A DNA stretch of 11,351 nt from the NCBI GenBank assembly GCA_035763085.1, contig DASUBV010000060.1:1-11351 (forward strand), written 5' to 3'. The notes below the pieces were generated by a model. That model was given only the letters and a program-made list of their open reading frames with translations. It was not told the origin of the DNA and searched no databases. This DNA is from DASUBV01 sp035763085. Its GTDB lineage: Bacteria > Actinomycetota > Actinomycetes > Streptosporangiales > Streptosporangiaceae. The translations under genes and the position numbers were made by a program. Shown piece after piece: positions 1 to 6,020 of the stretch. Each line of letters begins with the position of its first letter. Position 1 is the stretch's first letter.

Positions 1-24
1 ACGGAAAGTTGGCAAATGGTTTTA

Positions 25-43
25 TGATTACTCTCCGTAATCA
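25..43. promoter_or_regulatory. Perfect inverted repeat in AT-rich edge, possible operator
   Basis: TGATTAC, a 5-base centre (TCTCC) and GTAATCA form a perfect 7-5-7 inverted repeat in the only clearly AT-rich part of the left edge. A TATGAT hexamer at 23-28 resembles a -10 element on the plus strand, but its -35 would lie outside the window. No plus-strand gene follows, because isochorismate synthase lies downstream on the opposite strand. The site may therefore be the operator or promoter of a leftward gene beyond position 1. The arm and spacer geometry differs from the Fur/Zur 7-1-7 box, and I cannot assign a regulator. Confidence 0.35.
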
Positions 44-138
44 CCGCTGGGAGGATTCCGGGTGGCCGGGAGGGCGTTCTCAGAGCCTGTTCTAGGCGTG
101 CTCCGGGCCCGCTGACGGCCCGCTGCGCGCGTGCCGCC

Positions 139-173
139 GCCCGCCCGGCAGCGGCCGGCGCTGCCGGGCGGGC
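139..173 (-). terminator. Strong GC hairpin after isochorismate synthase
   Basis: A 14-bp perfect stem (139-152 pairs with 160-173) closes a 7-base loop. It lies 24 bases beyond the stop codon of the leftward gene ending at 198. No U-tract follows on the minus strand, so it would be a hairpin-only terminator of the kind common in GC-rich actinomycetes. Position and stem quality support the call. Confidence 0.6.
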
Positions 174-197
174 CGGGGCTCAGCTTCCGGTGGCGGG

Positions 198-1508
198 TCA
201 GCCGTCGAGCGCGCGGCGCATGACGCGGAACTTGGTCTGGGTCTCGGCCAGCTCGGCGGCGGGGTCGGAGTCGGCGACGATGCCGCCGCCGGCGAACAGC
301 CGGGCCCGCGGCCCGTCGAGCTCCCCGCAGCGCAGCGCGATGCCCCACTCGCCGTTGCCGCGGCTGTCGATCCAGCCGACCGGGCCGGCGTATCGGCCGC
401 GGTCCATCCCCTCCAGCTCCCGGATCAGCTCCATGGCCGGCTCGGTCGGGGTGCCGCACACCGCGGCGGTCGGGTGCAGGGCGGCGGCCAGGGCCAGCGC
501 GGACCGGTCGACGGCCAGCGTCCCGCGCACCGGCGTGGCCAGGTGCTGCAGGTCGGCCAGGGTCAGCAGCGCGGGGGCCGGCGCGACCTGCAGGTCGTCG
601 CTGAGCGGGCCCAGCACCTCCAGCACCGACTCCACCGCGTACCGGTGCTCCTCGGCCTCCTTGGCCGAGGCCATCAGCGCGGCGCCGAGCGCGGCATCCT
701 GCGCCGGCGTGCCGCCGCGGGGCACCGTGCCGGCCAGCACCAGGGAGCTGACCTCGCTGCGCTCGCGCCGGACCAGGAGCTCGGGGGTTGCCCCGGTCAG
801 CCCGGCGCAGGCGAAGACGTAGGAGTCGGGAGCCCGGGCGGCCAGCCGGGCCAGCAGCATCCGGGCGTCGATCGGGGCCGAGGCCACGGCGTGCAGGTCA
901 CGGGCCAGCACCACCTTGCGCAGCGTGCCGGGCCGCTGGGCCCCGGCACGGATCCGGGCTACCGCCCTGGACACGGCGTGCTCCCACTGCGGGGCGCTCA
1001 GGCTGCCGTCGCTCCAGCGCAGCTCGGCGGGGGCGATGACCGGCTCGCGGGGCTGTCCGGCCGCCCCGGTCCCGGCGGCGACGCGGGGCCCGGTAATGGT
1101 GGTCAGCCAGCACTGGCCCGCCCGGCGGGCGAGCAGCGCGCGGGGGATCACCAGCACCGAGCCGTCCGATACCGGGTCGAAGGTGAAGCTGCCGAAGGCC
1201 ACCGGGCCGGAGCCGGGCGCCCGGACCTGATCGTCGATGTCAGCGCCCTCGAACAGCTCGCGCAGCCACTTCTCGGCTGCGGTGAAGCGGTCGGCGCCGG
1301 CCGGGAGGGTCAGCCGGGCGGCCTCGCCCCAGCCGGCCAGGCCGTCCTCGCCGTGCAGCCAGGCCACCACGGCCGGCTGCGGCAGCGCGGCGACAAGATC
1401 GCCGGGATCGGCGACGCGGACGCTGCGGACGAGCAGCCGGTCGGGCGCGAGCTGGCCTGCATCCGCGTGCTGGTCTCCCACGGCAGACCACTCTAGTTCG
1501 GCTGGCAT
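198..1508 (-). CDS. Isochorismate synthase (chorismate-binding family)
   Basis: This 436-residue enzyme probably isomerises chorismate to isochorismate in the cytoplasm, the entry step to menaquinone or to salicylate/2,3-dihydroxybenzoate siderophores. The C-terminal two thirds is a chorismate-binding domain. It contains KVVLARD (K198, matching the general base Lys of E. coli MenF), TPELL (E243, matching the MenF general acid), LAGTVPRG (T261), EEHRYAVES (E287, probable Mg2+ ligand), LHPTAAVCGTP (345-354) and a final DPAAELAE with E419 as the likely second Mg2+ ligand. The N-terminal ~170 residues are divergent, as is usual. The frame is open far upstream, but ATG at 1508 sits behind a GGGGG-type ribosome site and gives the usual family length. 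No other men or siderophore gene is in view, so the pathway is undecided. Anthranilate or aminodeoxychorismate synthase is less likely given the motif set. Confidence 0.92.
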   Translation of the reverse strand: MPAELEWSAVGDQHADAGQLAPDRLLVRSVRVADPGDLVAALPQPAVVAWLHGEDGLAGWGEAARLTLPAGADRFTAAEKWLRELFEGADIDDQVRAPGSGPVAFGSFTFDPVSDGSVLVIPRALLARRAGQCWLTTITGPRVAAGTGAAGQPREPVIAPAELRWSDGSLSAPQWEHAVSRAVARIRAGAQRPGTLRKVVLARDLHAVASAPIDARMLLARLAARAPDSYVFACAGLTGATPELLVRRERSEVSSLVLAGTVPRGGTPAQDAALGAALMASAKEAEEHRYAVESVLEVLGPLSDDLQVAPAPALLTLADLQHLATPVRGTLAVDRSALALAAALHPTAAVCGTPTEPAMELIRELEGMDRGRYAGPVGWIDSRGNGEWGIALRCGELDGPRARLFAGGGIVADSDPAAELAETQTKFRVMRRALDG

Positions 1509-1625
1509 CCGGCCCCCTGCGCCGGGACCGGGGCTGCGAGAGCCGTGGTGTGTCACGGGGCGCGCGAGACGGGTGTTCCGTGCTAGCTTGCTCGCAATGT
1601 TGATAAACGCGATTGGAAATATAGG
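1509..1625. promoter_or_regulatory. Divergent intergenic region, isochorismate synthase / cysteine dioxygenase
   Basis: This 117-bp spacer between two divergent genes should hold promoters for both. It turns AT-rich from about 1580 to 1625. Visible elements are a TGCTAGCTT stretch (1581-1589, a possible extended -10 for the rightward gene), a small inverted repeat TTGC-TC-GCAA (1588-1597), and CAAT/ATTG half-sites flanking TTGATAAACGCG. No -35/-10 pair with good spacing stands out on either strand, so the start sites are unresolved. Confidence 0.4.
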
Positions 1626-2258
1626 ATGAAGCCAGTGCGCACGGAGTTCCTGAAGGTCAGCGCGGCCCTCCCGGCCGGGCCTGGCGGCCCGGCCGACCCC
1701 GGCGGGGCTGCGGGAGCAGGGCCGGAGCCCGCGCCCGGACCGGCGGCGGCCCGGGCCGGGGTGGTCCTGCCGGTCAGCGCCGGGGCGGTCCCGCCGGTGA
1801 GCCCGGCGCGGCTGGGCCAGATCGTGCGCGCGATCGCCGCGCGGCCGGGCCAGTGGCGGCCGGCCGTGCGGTTCCGGGCGGGCCACCGGTGGTACGGCCG
1901 GCTCGGCCCGCCGGACCCGGAGGCCGCCTATGAGGTATGGCTGCTGAGCTGGCTGCCCGGCCAGCAGACCGGCTTTCACGATCACGGCGGCGCGGCCGGC
2001 GCGTTCGCCATCGCCGACGGCGAGCTGCAGGAACGCGCAGCTCGGGCCGGGCGCAGCCAGGTGCGCGGCCGGGTGCTGGGCGCGGGCGCGGTGCGCGCCT
2101 TCGGCGCGGCCTGCGTGCACGACGTGCGCAACATCTCGCCCGCCCCGGCGGTCAGCGTGCACGCCTACTCGCCGCCACTGTCGGCCATGCGCCGCTACGA
2201 GATGACCAGCGCGGGCCTGGCCCTGACCGGCATCGAGACGCCCGGGTCGGGCTGGTAG
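1626..2258 (+). CDS. Cysteine dioxygenase family protein (cupin thiol dioxygenase)
   Basis: This is a probable non-haem Fe(II) thiol dioxygenase, which would oxidise cysteine to cysteine sulfinate in the cytoplasm. The cupin core shows the three-histidine iron site: H118 and H120 in GFHDHGG, and H165 in CVHDVRN. H179 and Y181 in VSVHAYSPPL match the catalytic His/Tyr pair of mammalian CDO (H155/Y157). Y90-G-R92 aligns with Y58-x-R60, the carboxylate-binding Arg that favours cysteine over 3-mercaptopropionate. A Gly follows HDH where mammals have the cross-linking Cys, as in other bacterial enzymes. Residues 1-57 are a Pro/Ala/Gly-rich extension. The start is uncertain: ATG 1626 has a weak upstream site, while GTG 1635 lies 8 bases after AGGA. 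The rhodanese two genes downstream supports a sulfur-catabolism role. Confidence 0.88.
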   Translation: MKPVRTEFLKVSAALPAGPGGPADPGGAAGAGPEPAPGPAAARAGVVLPVSAGAVPPVSPARLGQIVRAIAARPGQWRPAVRFRAGHRWYGRLGPPDPEAAYEVWLLSWLPGQQTGFHDHGGAAGAFAIADGELQERAARAGRSQVRGRVLGAGAVRAFGAACVHDVRNISPAPAVSVHAYSPPLSAMRRYEMTSAGLALTGIETPGSGW

Positions 2259-2326
2259 CCGTCAGCGGGGCAAACCTGGCCAGATCATGACACCCTGTCG
2301 TTACCGGCCGTGCGAGGACGCCGTCC

Positions 2327-2354
2327 AGCCCGGGCGGCGCCCGGCAGCCGGGCT
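2327..2354 (+). terminator. GC hairpin between dioxygenase gene and corA
   Basis: AGCCCGG (2327-2333) pairs with CCGGGCT (2348-2354) around a 14-base loop, in the 144-bp gap after the dioxygenase stop. No U-tract follows. It could attenuate or end dioxygenase transcription, or be a structured leader of corA. I see nothing that identifies a known Mg2+ riboswitch. Confidence 0.3.
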
Positions 2355-2388
2355 CAGGATCCCGCCGTCCCGCCCTGCGGCGGCGGAC

Positions 2389-2396
2389 GGAGGTGA
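2389..2396 (+). promoter_or_regulatory. Strong ribosome binding site of corA
   Basis: GGAGGTGA closely matches the anti-Shine-Dalgarno complement and ends 6 bases before GTG 2403. This fixes the corA start at that GTG. It argues against the overlapping GTG at 2393, which lies inside the site and opens a different frame. Confidence 0.8.
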
Positions 2397-2402
2397 CGAC
2401 CG

Positions 2403-3548
2403 GTGCTCACCGAACCCGCCCCGGACGGGCCGGGCAGCGCAGATCCCGCGCGCGGCAGCGCCGCGCGGGACGCCACCGCGCGGGACAGCCGGGCCGGCGA
2501 CGGCACCACGTTCCGCGGCGCGGACCCGGAGACGGTCGCCGCCTCGGCTATCGCGCAGTCCACGCCGACCCGGTGCCAGGCCCGCACCCGGCTGTACCGG
2601 GGCGGCAAGCTGGAGCGCGAGGGCTTCCCGGTCGCCGACATCAGTGAGGTGATCACCGAGGAGTCGGCGGTGGTGTGGCTGGACCTGCGCGACCCGGACC
2701 GCGAGGACCTGGCGGTGCTGAGCGAGGAGTTCGGGCTGCACCCGGTCGCGGTCGAGGACGCCGTGCACGAGCACGAGCGGCCCAAGCTGGACCGCTACCG
2801 CAGCCACCTGTTCCTGCTCGCCTACGGCGTGCACCTGGACCAGCGGACCGGCGCGCTGGCCACCAGCGAGATGGCCGCCTTCATCACGCCGCGGGCGCTG
2901 ATCACCGTCCGCAAGGACGACGGGCTGGACATCGGCGCGGTGCTGGACTACTGGGACGCCAGCTCCGACCTGGCCGGCTCCGGGGTGGGCTACCTGCTGC
3001 ACGGCCTGCTGGACTACATCGTGGACAGCCACTTCGCCGCCGTCCAGGCGCTGGACAGCTCCATCGAGGTGCTGGAGGACAAGCTGTTCTCCGAGACGCC
3101 GGCCGACCGGGAGGTCCAGCGGCGCAGCTTCGAGCTGCGCAAGAGCCTGGTCCTGCTGCGCCGGGTGGTGCTGCCGATGCGCGAGGTCGTGAACACCCTG
3201 ATGCGCCGCGACCTGCATGTGGTCGGCGACGAGCTGCACCCCTACTACCAGGACGTCTACGACCACGTGCTGCGCGCGACGGAGTGGACCGAGAGCCTGC
3301 GCGACCTGGTGACCACCATCCTGGAGACCAACCTGACCATCCAGGGCAACCGGATGAACGTCATCACCAAGAAGGTCACCAGCTGGGCCGCGATCGTGGC
3401 CGTCCCGACATTCGTCACCGGCTTCTACGGCATGAACGTGCCCTATCCCGGCTTCGGCCGGCTGTCGGGGGCGGGCGTCGCGGCCGGCCTCATGGTGGTC
3501 ACCGCGGCGGCGCTGTACGTGATCTTCCGCAAGCGGGACTGGCTCTGA
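2403..3548 (+). CDS. corA: CorA-family magnesium/cobalt transport protein
   Basis: This 381-residue inner-membrane channel should admit Mg2+ (and Co2+) as a pentamer. The family signature YGMN is at 342-345 at the end of the first membrane segment (about 327-342). It is followed by a short periplasmic loop (VPYPGFGRLSG), a second membrane segment (about 356-374) and the basic cytoplasmic tail RKRDWL. Before these lies the acidic and helical cytoplasmic domain: VWLDLRDPDREDL, a region rich in H/E around EDAVHEHERPKLDRY, then the long stalk helix near the membrane. The first ~58 residues are a low-complexity extension rich in Ala, Gly, Asp and Arg, absent from shorter CorA proteins. The loop after GMN lacks the MPE-type sequence of classical CorA, so this is the divergent actinobacterial branch. 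It lies between two sulfur-metabolism genes without an obvious link. Confidence 0.93.
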   Translation: MLTEPAPDGPGSADPARGSAARDATARDSRAGDGTTFRGADPETVAASAIAQSTPTRCQARTRLYRGGKLEREGFPVADISEVITEESAVVWLDLRDPDREDLAVLSEEFGLHPVAVEDAVHEHERPKLDRYRSHLFLLAYGVHLDQRTGALATSEMAAFITPRALITVRKDDGLDIGAVLDYWDASSDLAGSGVGYLLHGLLDYIVDSHFAAVQALDSSIEVLEDKLFSETPADREVQRRSFELRKSLVLLRRVVLPMREVVNTLMRRDLHVVGDELHPYYQDVYDHVLRATEWTESLRDLVTTILETNLTIQGNRMNVITKKVTSWAAIVAVPTFVTGFYGMNVPYPGFGRLSGAGVAAGLMVVTAAALYVIFRKRDWL

Positions 3549-3631
3549 CCTCTGCCCTGGCCTGAAGCCGCGGGGTTCCTGCCGGGCGCGGCGGCTGCGG
3601 CGAGTTGCCTGCGGCATCAGATCACCACCGA

Positions 3632-3637
3632 TAGAGT
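3632..3637 (+). promoter_or_regulatory. Candidate -10 element (TAGAGT) upstream of the rhodanese gene
   Basis: TAGAGT fits the actinomycete TAGRRT -10 pattern and lies in the only AT-containing stretch of the 124-bp gap after corA. The best -35-like hexamer, TTGCCT at 3605-3610, is 21 bases upstream and so too far. This is a weak promoter candidate that would let the rhodanese be transcribed apart from corA. Confidence 0.35.
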
Positions 3638-3672
3638 AGGAAACCCCCCGACGAACACTGACCAGGACGGAC

Positions 3673-4113
3673 GTGACGATGCCGACGATCGACCAGATGC
3701 TGGCCAGCGCGCGCGGCCGGCTGGCCCGGGTGGGACCGGAGCAGGCCTGGCGCGAGTTCGCGGCGGGGGCCGTGCTGGTCGACATCAGGCCGCAGGCGCA
3801 GCGCGCGGCCGAGGGGGAGATCCCCGGCGCGATCATCATCGAGCGCAATGTGCTGGAGTGGCGGTTCGACCCCGCCTCCGCCGCCCGCCTGCCCGAGGCC
3901 AGTTATGACCTGCGGGTTATCGTGTTCTGCTCGGAGGGTTACACCTCGAGCCTGGCCGCGGTGGCGCTGCAGGACCTGGGCCTGCACCGGGCGACCGACC
4001 TGGACGGCGGCTTCCGCGCCTGGGAGCGCGCGGGCCTGCCGGTCACGGCCAGCCAGCCGCCGGCGGCCGCGACGGCAGCGGCACCAGGACCAGCGGCCAG
4101 CCCGGCGGGCTGA
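3673..4113 (+). CDS. Single-domain rhodanese-like sulfurtransferase
   Basis: This 146-residue cytoplasmic protein has one rhodanese fold. VLVDIRP (34-40) is the CH2A-like strand with its acidic residue. EIPGAIIIERNVLEW (49-63) is the conserved segment that usually reads as G-A-x-x-I. The active loop CSEGYTSS places the sulfur-carrying Cys at 86, and DLDGGFRAWERAGLPV (109-124) is the C-terminal motif. It probably transfers sulfane sulfur between thiols. The last ~20 residues are an Ala/Pro tail. AGGACGG (3664-3670) can serve GTG 3673 or ATG 3679. The latter gives an MPTIDQML start like many relatives, so the true start may be six bases later. In many bacteria rhodaneses sit next to or fused with cysteine dioxygenase, which matches the gene one step upstream. 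Confidence 0.9.
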   Translation: MTMPTIDQMLASARGRLARVGPEQAWREFAAGAVLVDIRPQAQRAAEGEIPGAIIIERNVLEWRFDPASAARLPEASYDLRVIVFCSEGYTSSLAAVALQDLGLHRATDLDGGFRAWERAGLPVTASQPPAAATAAAPGPAASPAG

Positions 4114-4216
4114 GGGACGGCCTGCGCGGCCATCCCCGTTTCGTCTCACTCTGCCGCCCGGCATGCGCGCCGCCGGATGGCCGCGCCGTCCGGCATCCGC
4201 CTGCCAGCTGCCCGGG

Positions 4217-4257
4217 GCGGCACGCCCGGGCGTGCCGCACGGCAGCGACAGCCGTGC
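4217..4257. terminator. Two hairpins between convergent genes
   Basis: 4217-4238 is a 22-bp perfect palindrome (GCGGCACGCCC and its complement). Immediately after it, GCACGGC (4237-4243) pairs with GCCGTGC (4251-4257) around 7 bases. They lie in the 168-bp gap between the rightward rhodanese and the leftward radical SAM gene, where a bidirectional terminator is expected. No U-tract is present on either strand. The two stems share two bases and could be alternative folds. Confidence 0.45.
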
Positions 4258-4301
4258 TGCGGGAGCGTGGCGGCCTGCGCCCTACAGCAGCGACAGCTGT
4301 G
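4242..4301 (-). repeat. Direct repeat around the radical SAM stop codon
   Basis: GCAGCGACAGCCGTG (4242-4256) and GCAGCGACAGCTGTG (4287-4301) match at 14 of 15 bases and are offset by 45, a multiple of three. The right copy encodes the QLSLL C-terminus. The left copy, read in the same minus frame beyond the TAG, gives RLSLP. It looks like a decayed duplication of the gene's 3' end, although chance similarity in GC-rich DNA is possible. Confidence 0.4.
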
Positions 4302-5331
4302 TCTGCTCGGGGCGGCCGGCGGTGCCGGCGGCCTGCGCCCGGCCAGGCGGCCGGGACGGGCTGATGCGGCGCGCCCGGCGCGGGCTGCTGGCCCCCACGC
4401 GGTAGCGGCGGGCCAGGCCGGTGACCTCGGCGCAGATGCGCTGCTGGTAGTCGCGGGCGGCGTAGGAGCCGGTCCCGTACAGCTCACGGTAGGCCCCGAC
4501 CAGCTCCGGGTGGTGCTCGCGGAGCCAGCGCTGGTACCACTCCCGCGCTCCCGGCCGCAGGTGCAGCACGATCGGCGTGACGCTGGCCGCCCCGGCGGCG
4601 GCGACCTCGCGGACGGTGGCATCCAGCTGGGCGGGGGAGTCGGACAGGAACGGCAGGATCGGCCCCATCAGCACACCGCAGCGCAGTCCCCGGCCGGTCA
4701 GCGCGGCGACCACGCCGAGCCGCCGGTCGGGGCCGGGCGTGCCGGGCTCGGCAAGCCGGGAAAGCGATTTATCGACAAATCCTACGGACACGTTGAGGCC
4801 GACATCGGTGACCTCGGCCGCGCTGGCCAGCAGGTCCAGGTCGCGCAGGATCAGCGTGCCCTTGGTCAGGATGGAGAACGGGTTCCGCGCGTCGCGCAGG
4901 GCACTGATGATCCCCGGCATCAGCTGGTAGCGACCCTCGGCCCGCTGGTAGCAGTCCACGTTGGTGCCCATCGCGACGTGCTCGCCGGCCCACCGCGGGC
5001 TGGCCAGCTCGCGGCGGGTGAGCTCGGGCGCGTTGACCTTGACCACGATCTTGGTGTCGAAGTCGTGCCCGGCGTCCAGGTCAAGGTAGGTGTGAGTCTT
5101 GCGGGCGAAGCAGTAGACGCACCCGTGCCCGCAGCCGCGGTAGGGGTTGATCGTCCAGCTGAACGGGACCCGGGAGGTCTGCGGAACGCGGTTGATGATG
5201 GACCGGGCGTGGATCTCGTAGAAGGTCATGCCGCGGAAGCCCGGCGTGTCGAAGGTCCGCGCGGCGACCTCACGCCCGAACAGCGCGCTCTCGCCGGGCG
5301 GCCCGGAGGCCCGCATCGCATCCCATCGCAC
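4282..5331 (-). CDS. Rv2578c-family radical SAM protein (spore photoproduct lyase-like)
   Basis: This 349-residue protein has a radical SAM cluster site C67-GHG-C71-VY-C74 within PYRGCGHGCVYCFARKTH, which binds a [4Fe-4S] cluster to cleave S-adenosylmethionine. The wording around it, the following THTYLDLDAG, and GTNVDCYQRAE (near 122-132) are typical of the Rv2578c/SplB-like family. The substrate is unproven, and DNA photoproduct repair is inferred from similarity to spore photoproduct lyase. After the TIM-barrel-like core, residues from about 313 form a basic, Pro/Arg/Ala-rich, probably disordered tail ending PEQTQLSLL. Its last five residues resemble the sliding-clamp-binding motif QL[SD]LF. 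GTG 5331 has no well-spaced ribosome site but sits at the start predicted for the adjoining promoter, so translation may be leaderless. ATG 5316 is the alternative start. Confidence 0.9.
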   Translation of the reverse strand: MRWDAMRASGPPGESALFGREVAARTFDTPGFRGMTFYEIHARSIINRVPQTSRVPFSWTINPYRGCGHGCVYCFARKTHTYLDLDAGHDFDTKIVVKVNAPELTRRELASPRWAGEHVAMGTNVDCYQRAEGRYQLMPGIISALRDARNPFSILTKGTLILRDLDLLASAAEVTDVGLNVSVGFVDKSLSRLAEPGTPGPDRRLGVVAALTGRGLRCGVLMGPILPFLSDSPAQLDATVREVAAAGAASVTPIVLHLRPGAREWYQRWLREHHPELVGAYRELYGTGSYAARDYQQRICAEVTGLARRYRVGASSPRRARRISPSRPPGRAQAAGTAGRPEQTQLSLL

Positions 5332-5337
5332 GCTCCC

Positions 5338-5366
5338 ACCCTAGAACAGGGTTTCGAATCGATCAA
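5338..5366 (-). promoter_or_regulatory. Near-consensus promoter of the radical SAM gene
   Basis: On the minus strand TTGATC (5366-5361) and TAGGGT (5343-5338) are separated by exactly 17 bases. They match the actinomycete housekeeping pattern TTGAC-N17-TAGRRT almost completely. Six bases separate the -10 from GTG 5331, so the expected +1 is the G of that start codon, implying a leaderless transcript. The -35 overlaps the LexA-like box. Confidence 0.7.
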
Positions 5367-5378
5367 ACATGTATTCGA
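5363..5378. promoter_or_regulatory. Candidate LexA (SOS) box
   Basis: The minus strand reads TCGAATACATGTTTGA. Against the actinobacterial LexA consensus TCGAAC-N4-GTTCGA it matches 10 of 12 defined positions, with one mismatch in each half. It overlaps the -35 hexamer of the radical SAM promoter, a natural place for repression. It could also affect the DUF3040 gene, whose start is 143 bp away on the other side. Confidence 0.6.
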
Positions 5379-5414
5379 TCCGGGCACTGCTGGCTGCCGC
5401 GCGTTAACTGCCTC

Positions 5415-5442
5415 TTGCCGGGTGGCAAAGCCCGGGTAAAGA
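5415..5442 (+). promoter_or_regulatory. Candidate promoter of the DUF3040 gene
   Basis: TTGCCG (5415-5420) and TAAAGA (5437-5442) are 16 bases apart, about 80 bases before the DUF3040 start. The -10 lacks the final T of the usual pattern. TTGCC-GGGT-GGCAA (5415-5428) is also a perfect short inverted repeat and may be an operator. Confidence 0.35.
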
Positions 5443-5521
5443 ATCGAATGCGGGGGACGGGTAGGGCAGCCGCTGCGGCCCTGGCAGTACGCGGCTGACG
5501 GTGCTGGTGGCGGAGGTGGCG

Positions 5522-5860
5522 ATGGCTCTCTCGATGGAGGAGCAGCGCATCCTGGACGGGATGGAGCAGAAGCTCGCCGATGAGGATCCGCGGCTGGCCT
5601 CTCGCATGGCCACCTTCGGGCAGCCGCGGTTCGCCGTGATGGCGGGCACCGGCCGCGGCCGGGCCGTCATCCTGATCGTGTCGCTGGCGCTGGCCGCGAT
5701 CGTGACGCTGATGGTCTACTCGATGCGGCCGTTCCCCGGCGTGGGCGGCGGGCAGGGCCGGCAGTCGCCGCGGGTCCAGCACTCACACGTGGTCTCCAGC
5801 CCGACCACCCAGGCATCCGGGTCACCGTCGGTCGGCAGGCCCGCCTCGCCAGGAGTGTGA
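5522..5860 (+). CDS. DUF3040 domain membrane protein
   Basis: This 112-residue protein opens with MALSMEEQRILDGMEQKLAD and EDPRLASRM, the amphipathic N-terminal signature of actinobacterial DUF3040 proteins. One hydrophobic segment follows (about 49-68, VILIVSLALAAIVTLMVYSM), then a Gly/Ser/Pro/His-rich tail. Family members usually carry two membrane segments, and the second is missing here. ATG 5522 is chosen because GGAGG (5512-5516) lies 5 bases ahead of it and because the family consensus begins there. An in-frame GTG at 5501 lies upstream of that site. The function is unknown. From general knowledge, DUF3040 genes often neighbour dinB or mraZ in actinomycetes, which loosely fits the LexA-like box in the shared upstream region. 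Confidence 0.85.
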   Translation: MALSMEEQRILDGMEQKLADEDPRLASRMATFGQPRFAVMAGTGRGRAVILIVSLALAAIVTLMVYSMRPFPGVGGGQGRQSPRVQHSHVVSSPTTQASGSPSVGRPASPGV

Positions 5861-5899
5861 GCTAGCGGTCAGGCCAGGGCCGGCTCCTGCTGACTCGCG

Positions 5900-6020
5900 G
5901 TGCTAGCCGGCCCCCGGAACACCAGGCCGGGGCGTGCCGCCCGCGGAATCGTGCTAGCCCCGGGGGCCGACCCCCTGGAACCCCCTGGCCGGGGCATGCC
6001 GCCCCCGGACCCCCTGCTAG
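5900..6020. repeat. Two imperfect GTGCTAGCC-type repeats in the spacer
   Basis: Copy one (5900-5950) and copy two (5951-6020) both start GTGCTAGCC and share a GGAAC-type core followed by GGCCGGGGCRTGCCGCCC. Copy two carries about 12 extra bases after GTGCTAGCC and ends in a further CTGCTAG. The segment is C/G-homopolymer-rich and contains CCGGGG/CCCCGG pairs able to fold. It fills the gap between DUF3040 and the next leftward gene and may be a small intergenic repeat family or a degenerate terminator. Confidence 0.5.

Noticed and set aside
474..1496. Long plus-strand open frame (340 codons)
   Set aside because: It is antisense to isochorismate synthase. Its translation is low-complexity Gly/Gln/Arg sequence without motifs, a usual shadow in GC-rich DNA.
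1545..1586. Small open frame with two Cys codons, ending Cys-stop, upstream of cysteine dioxygenase; considered as a cysteine-sensing leader peptide
   Set aside because: The Cys codons are not consecutive, the ribosome site is weak, and the stop overlaps the possible -10 TGCTAGCTT. Chance is the simpler explanation.
1509..2162. Leftward extension of the isochorismate synthase frame by 218 codons
   Set aside because: The extra residues are Arg/Ala/Gly-rich antisense translation of the cysteine dioxygenase gene. ATG 1508 has a ribosome site and gives the normal family length.
2259..2402. Possible Mg2+ riboswitch before corA
   Set aside because: Only a simple 7-bp hairpin is visible. None of the conserved M-box architecture could be recognised.
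2301..3848. Long minus-strand open frame (515 codons) opposite corA
   Set aside because: It is rich in Val/Gln/His/Arg without domain motifs, while the plus strand encodes a full CorA with GMN signature and strong ribosome site.
4177..5439. Plus-strand open frame (420 codons) opposite the radical SAM gene
   Set aside because: It is a shadow frame; the minus strand holds the CxxxCxxC radical SAM protein.
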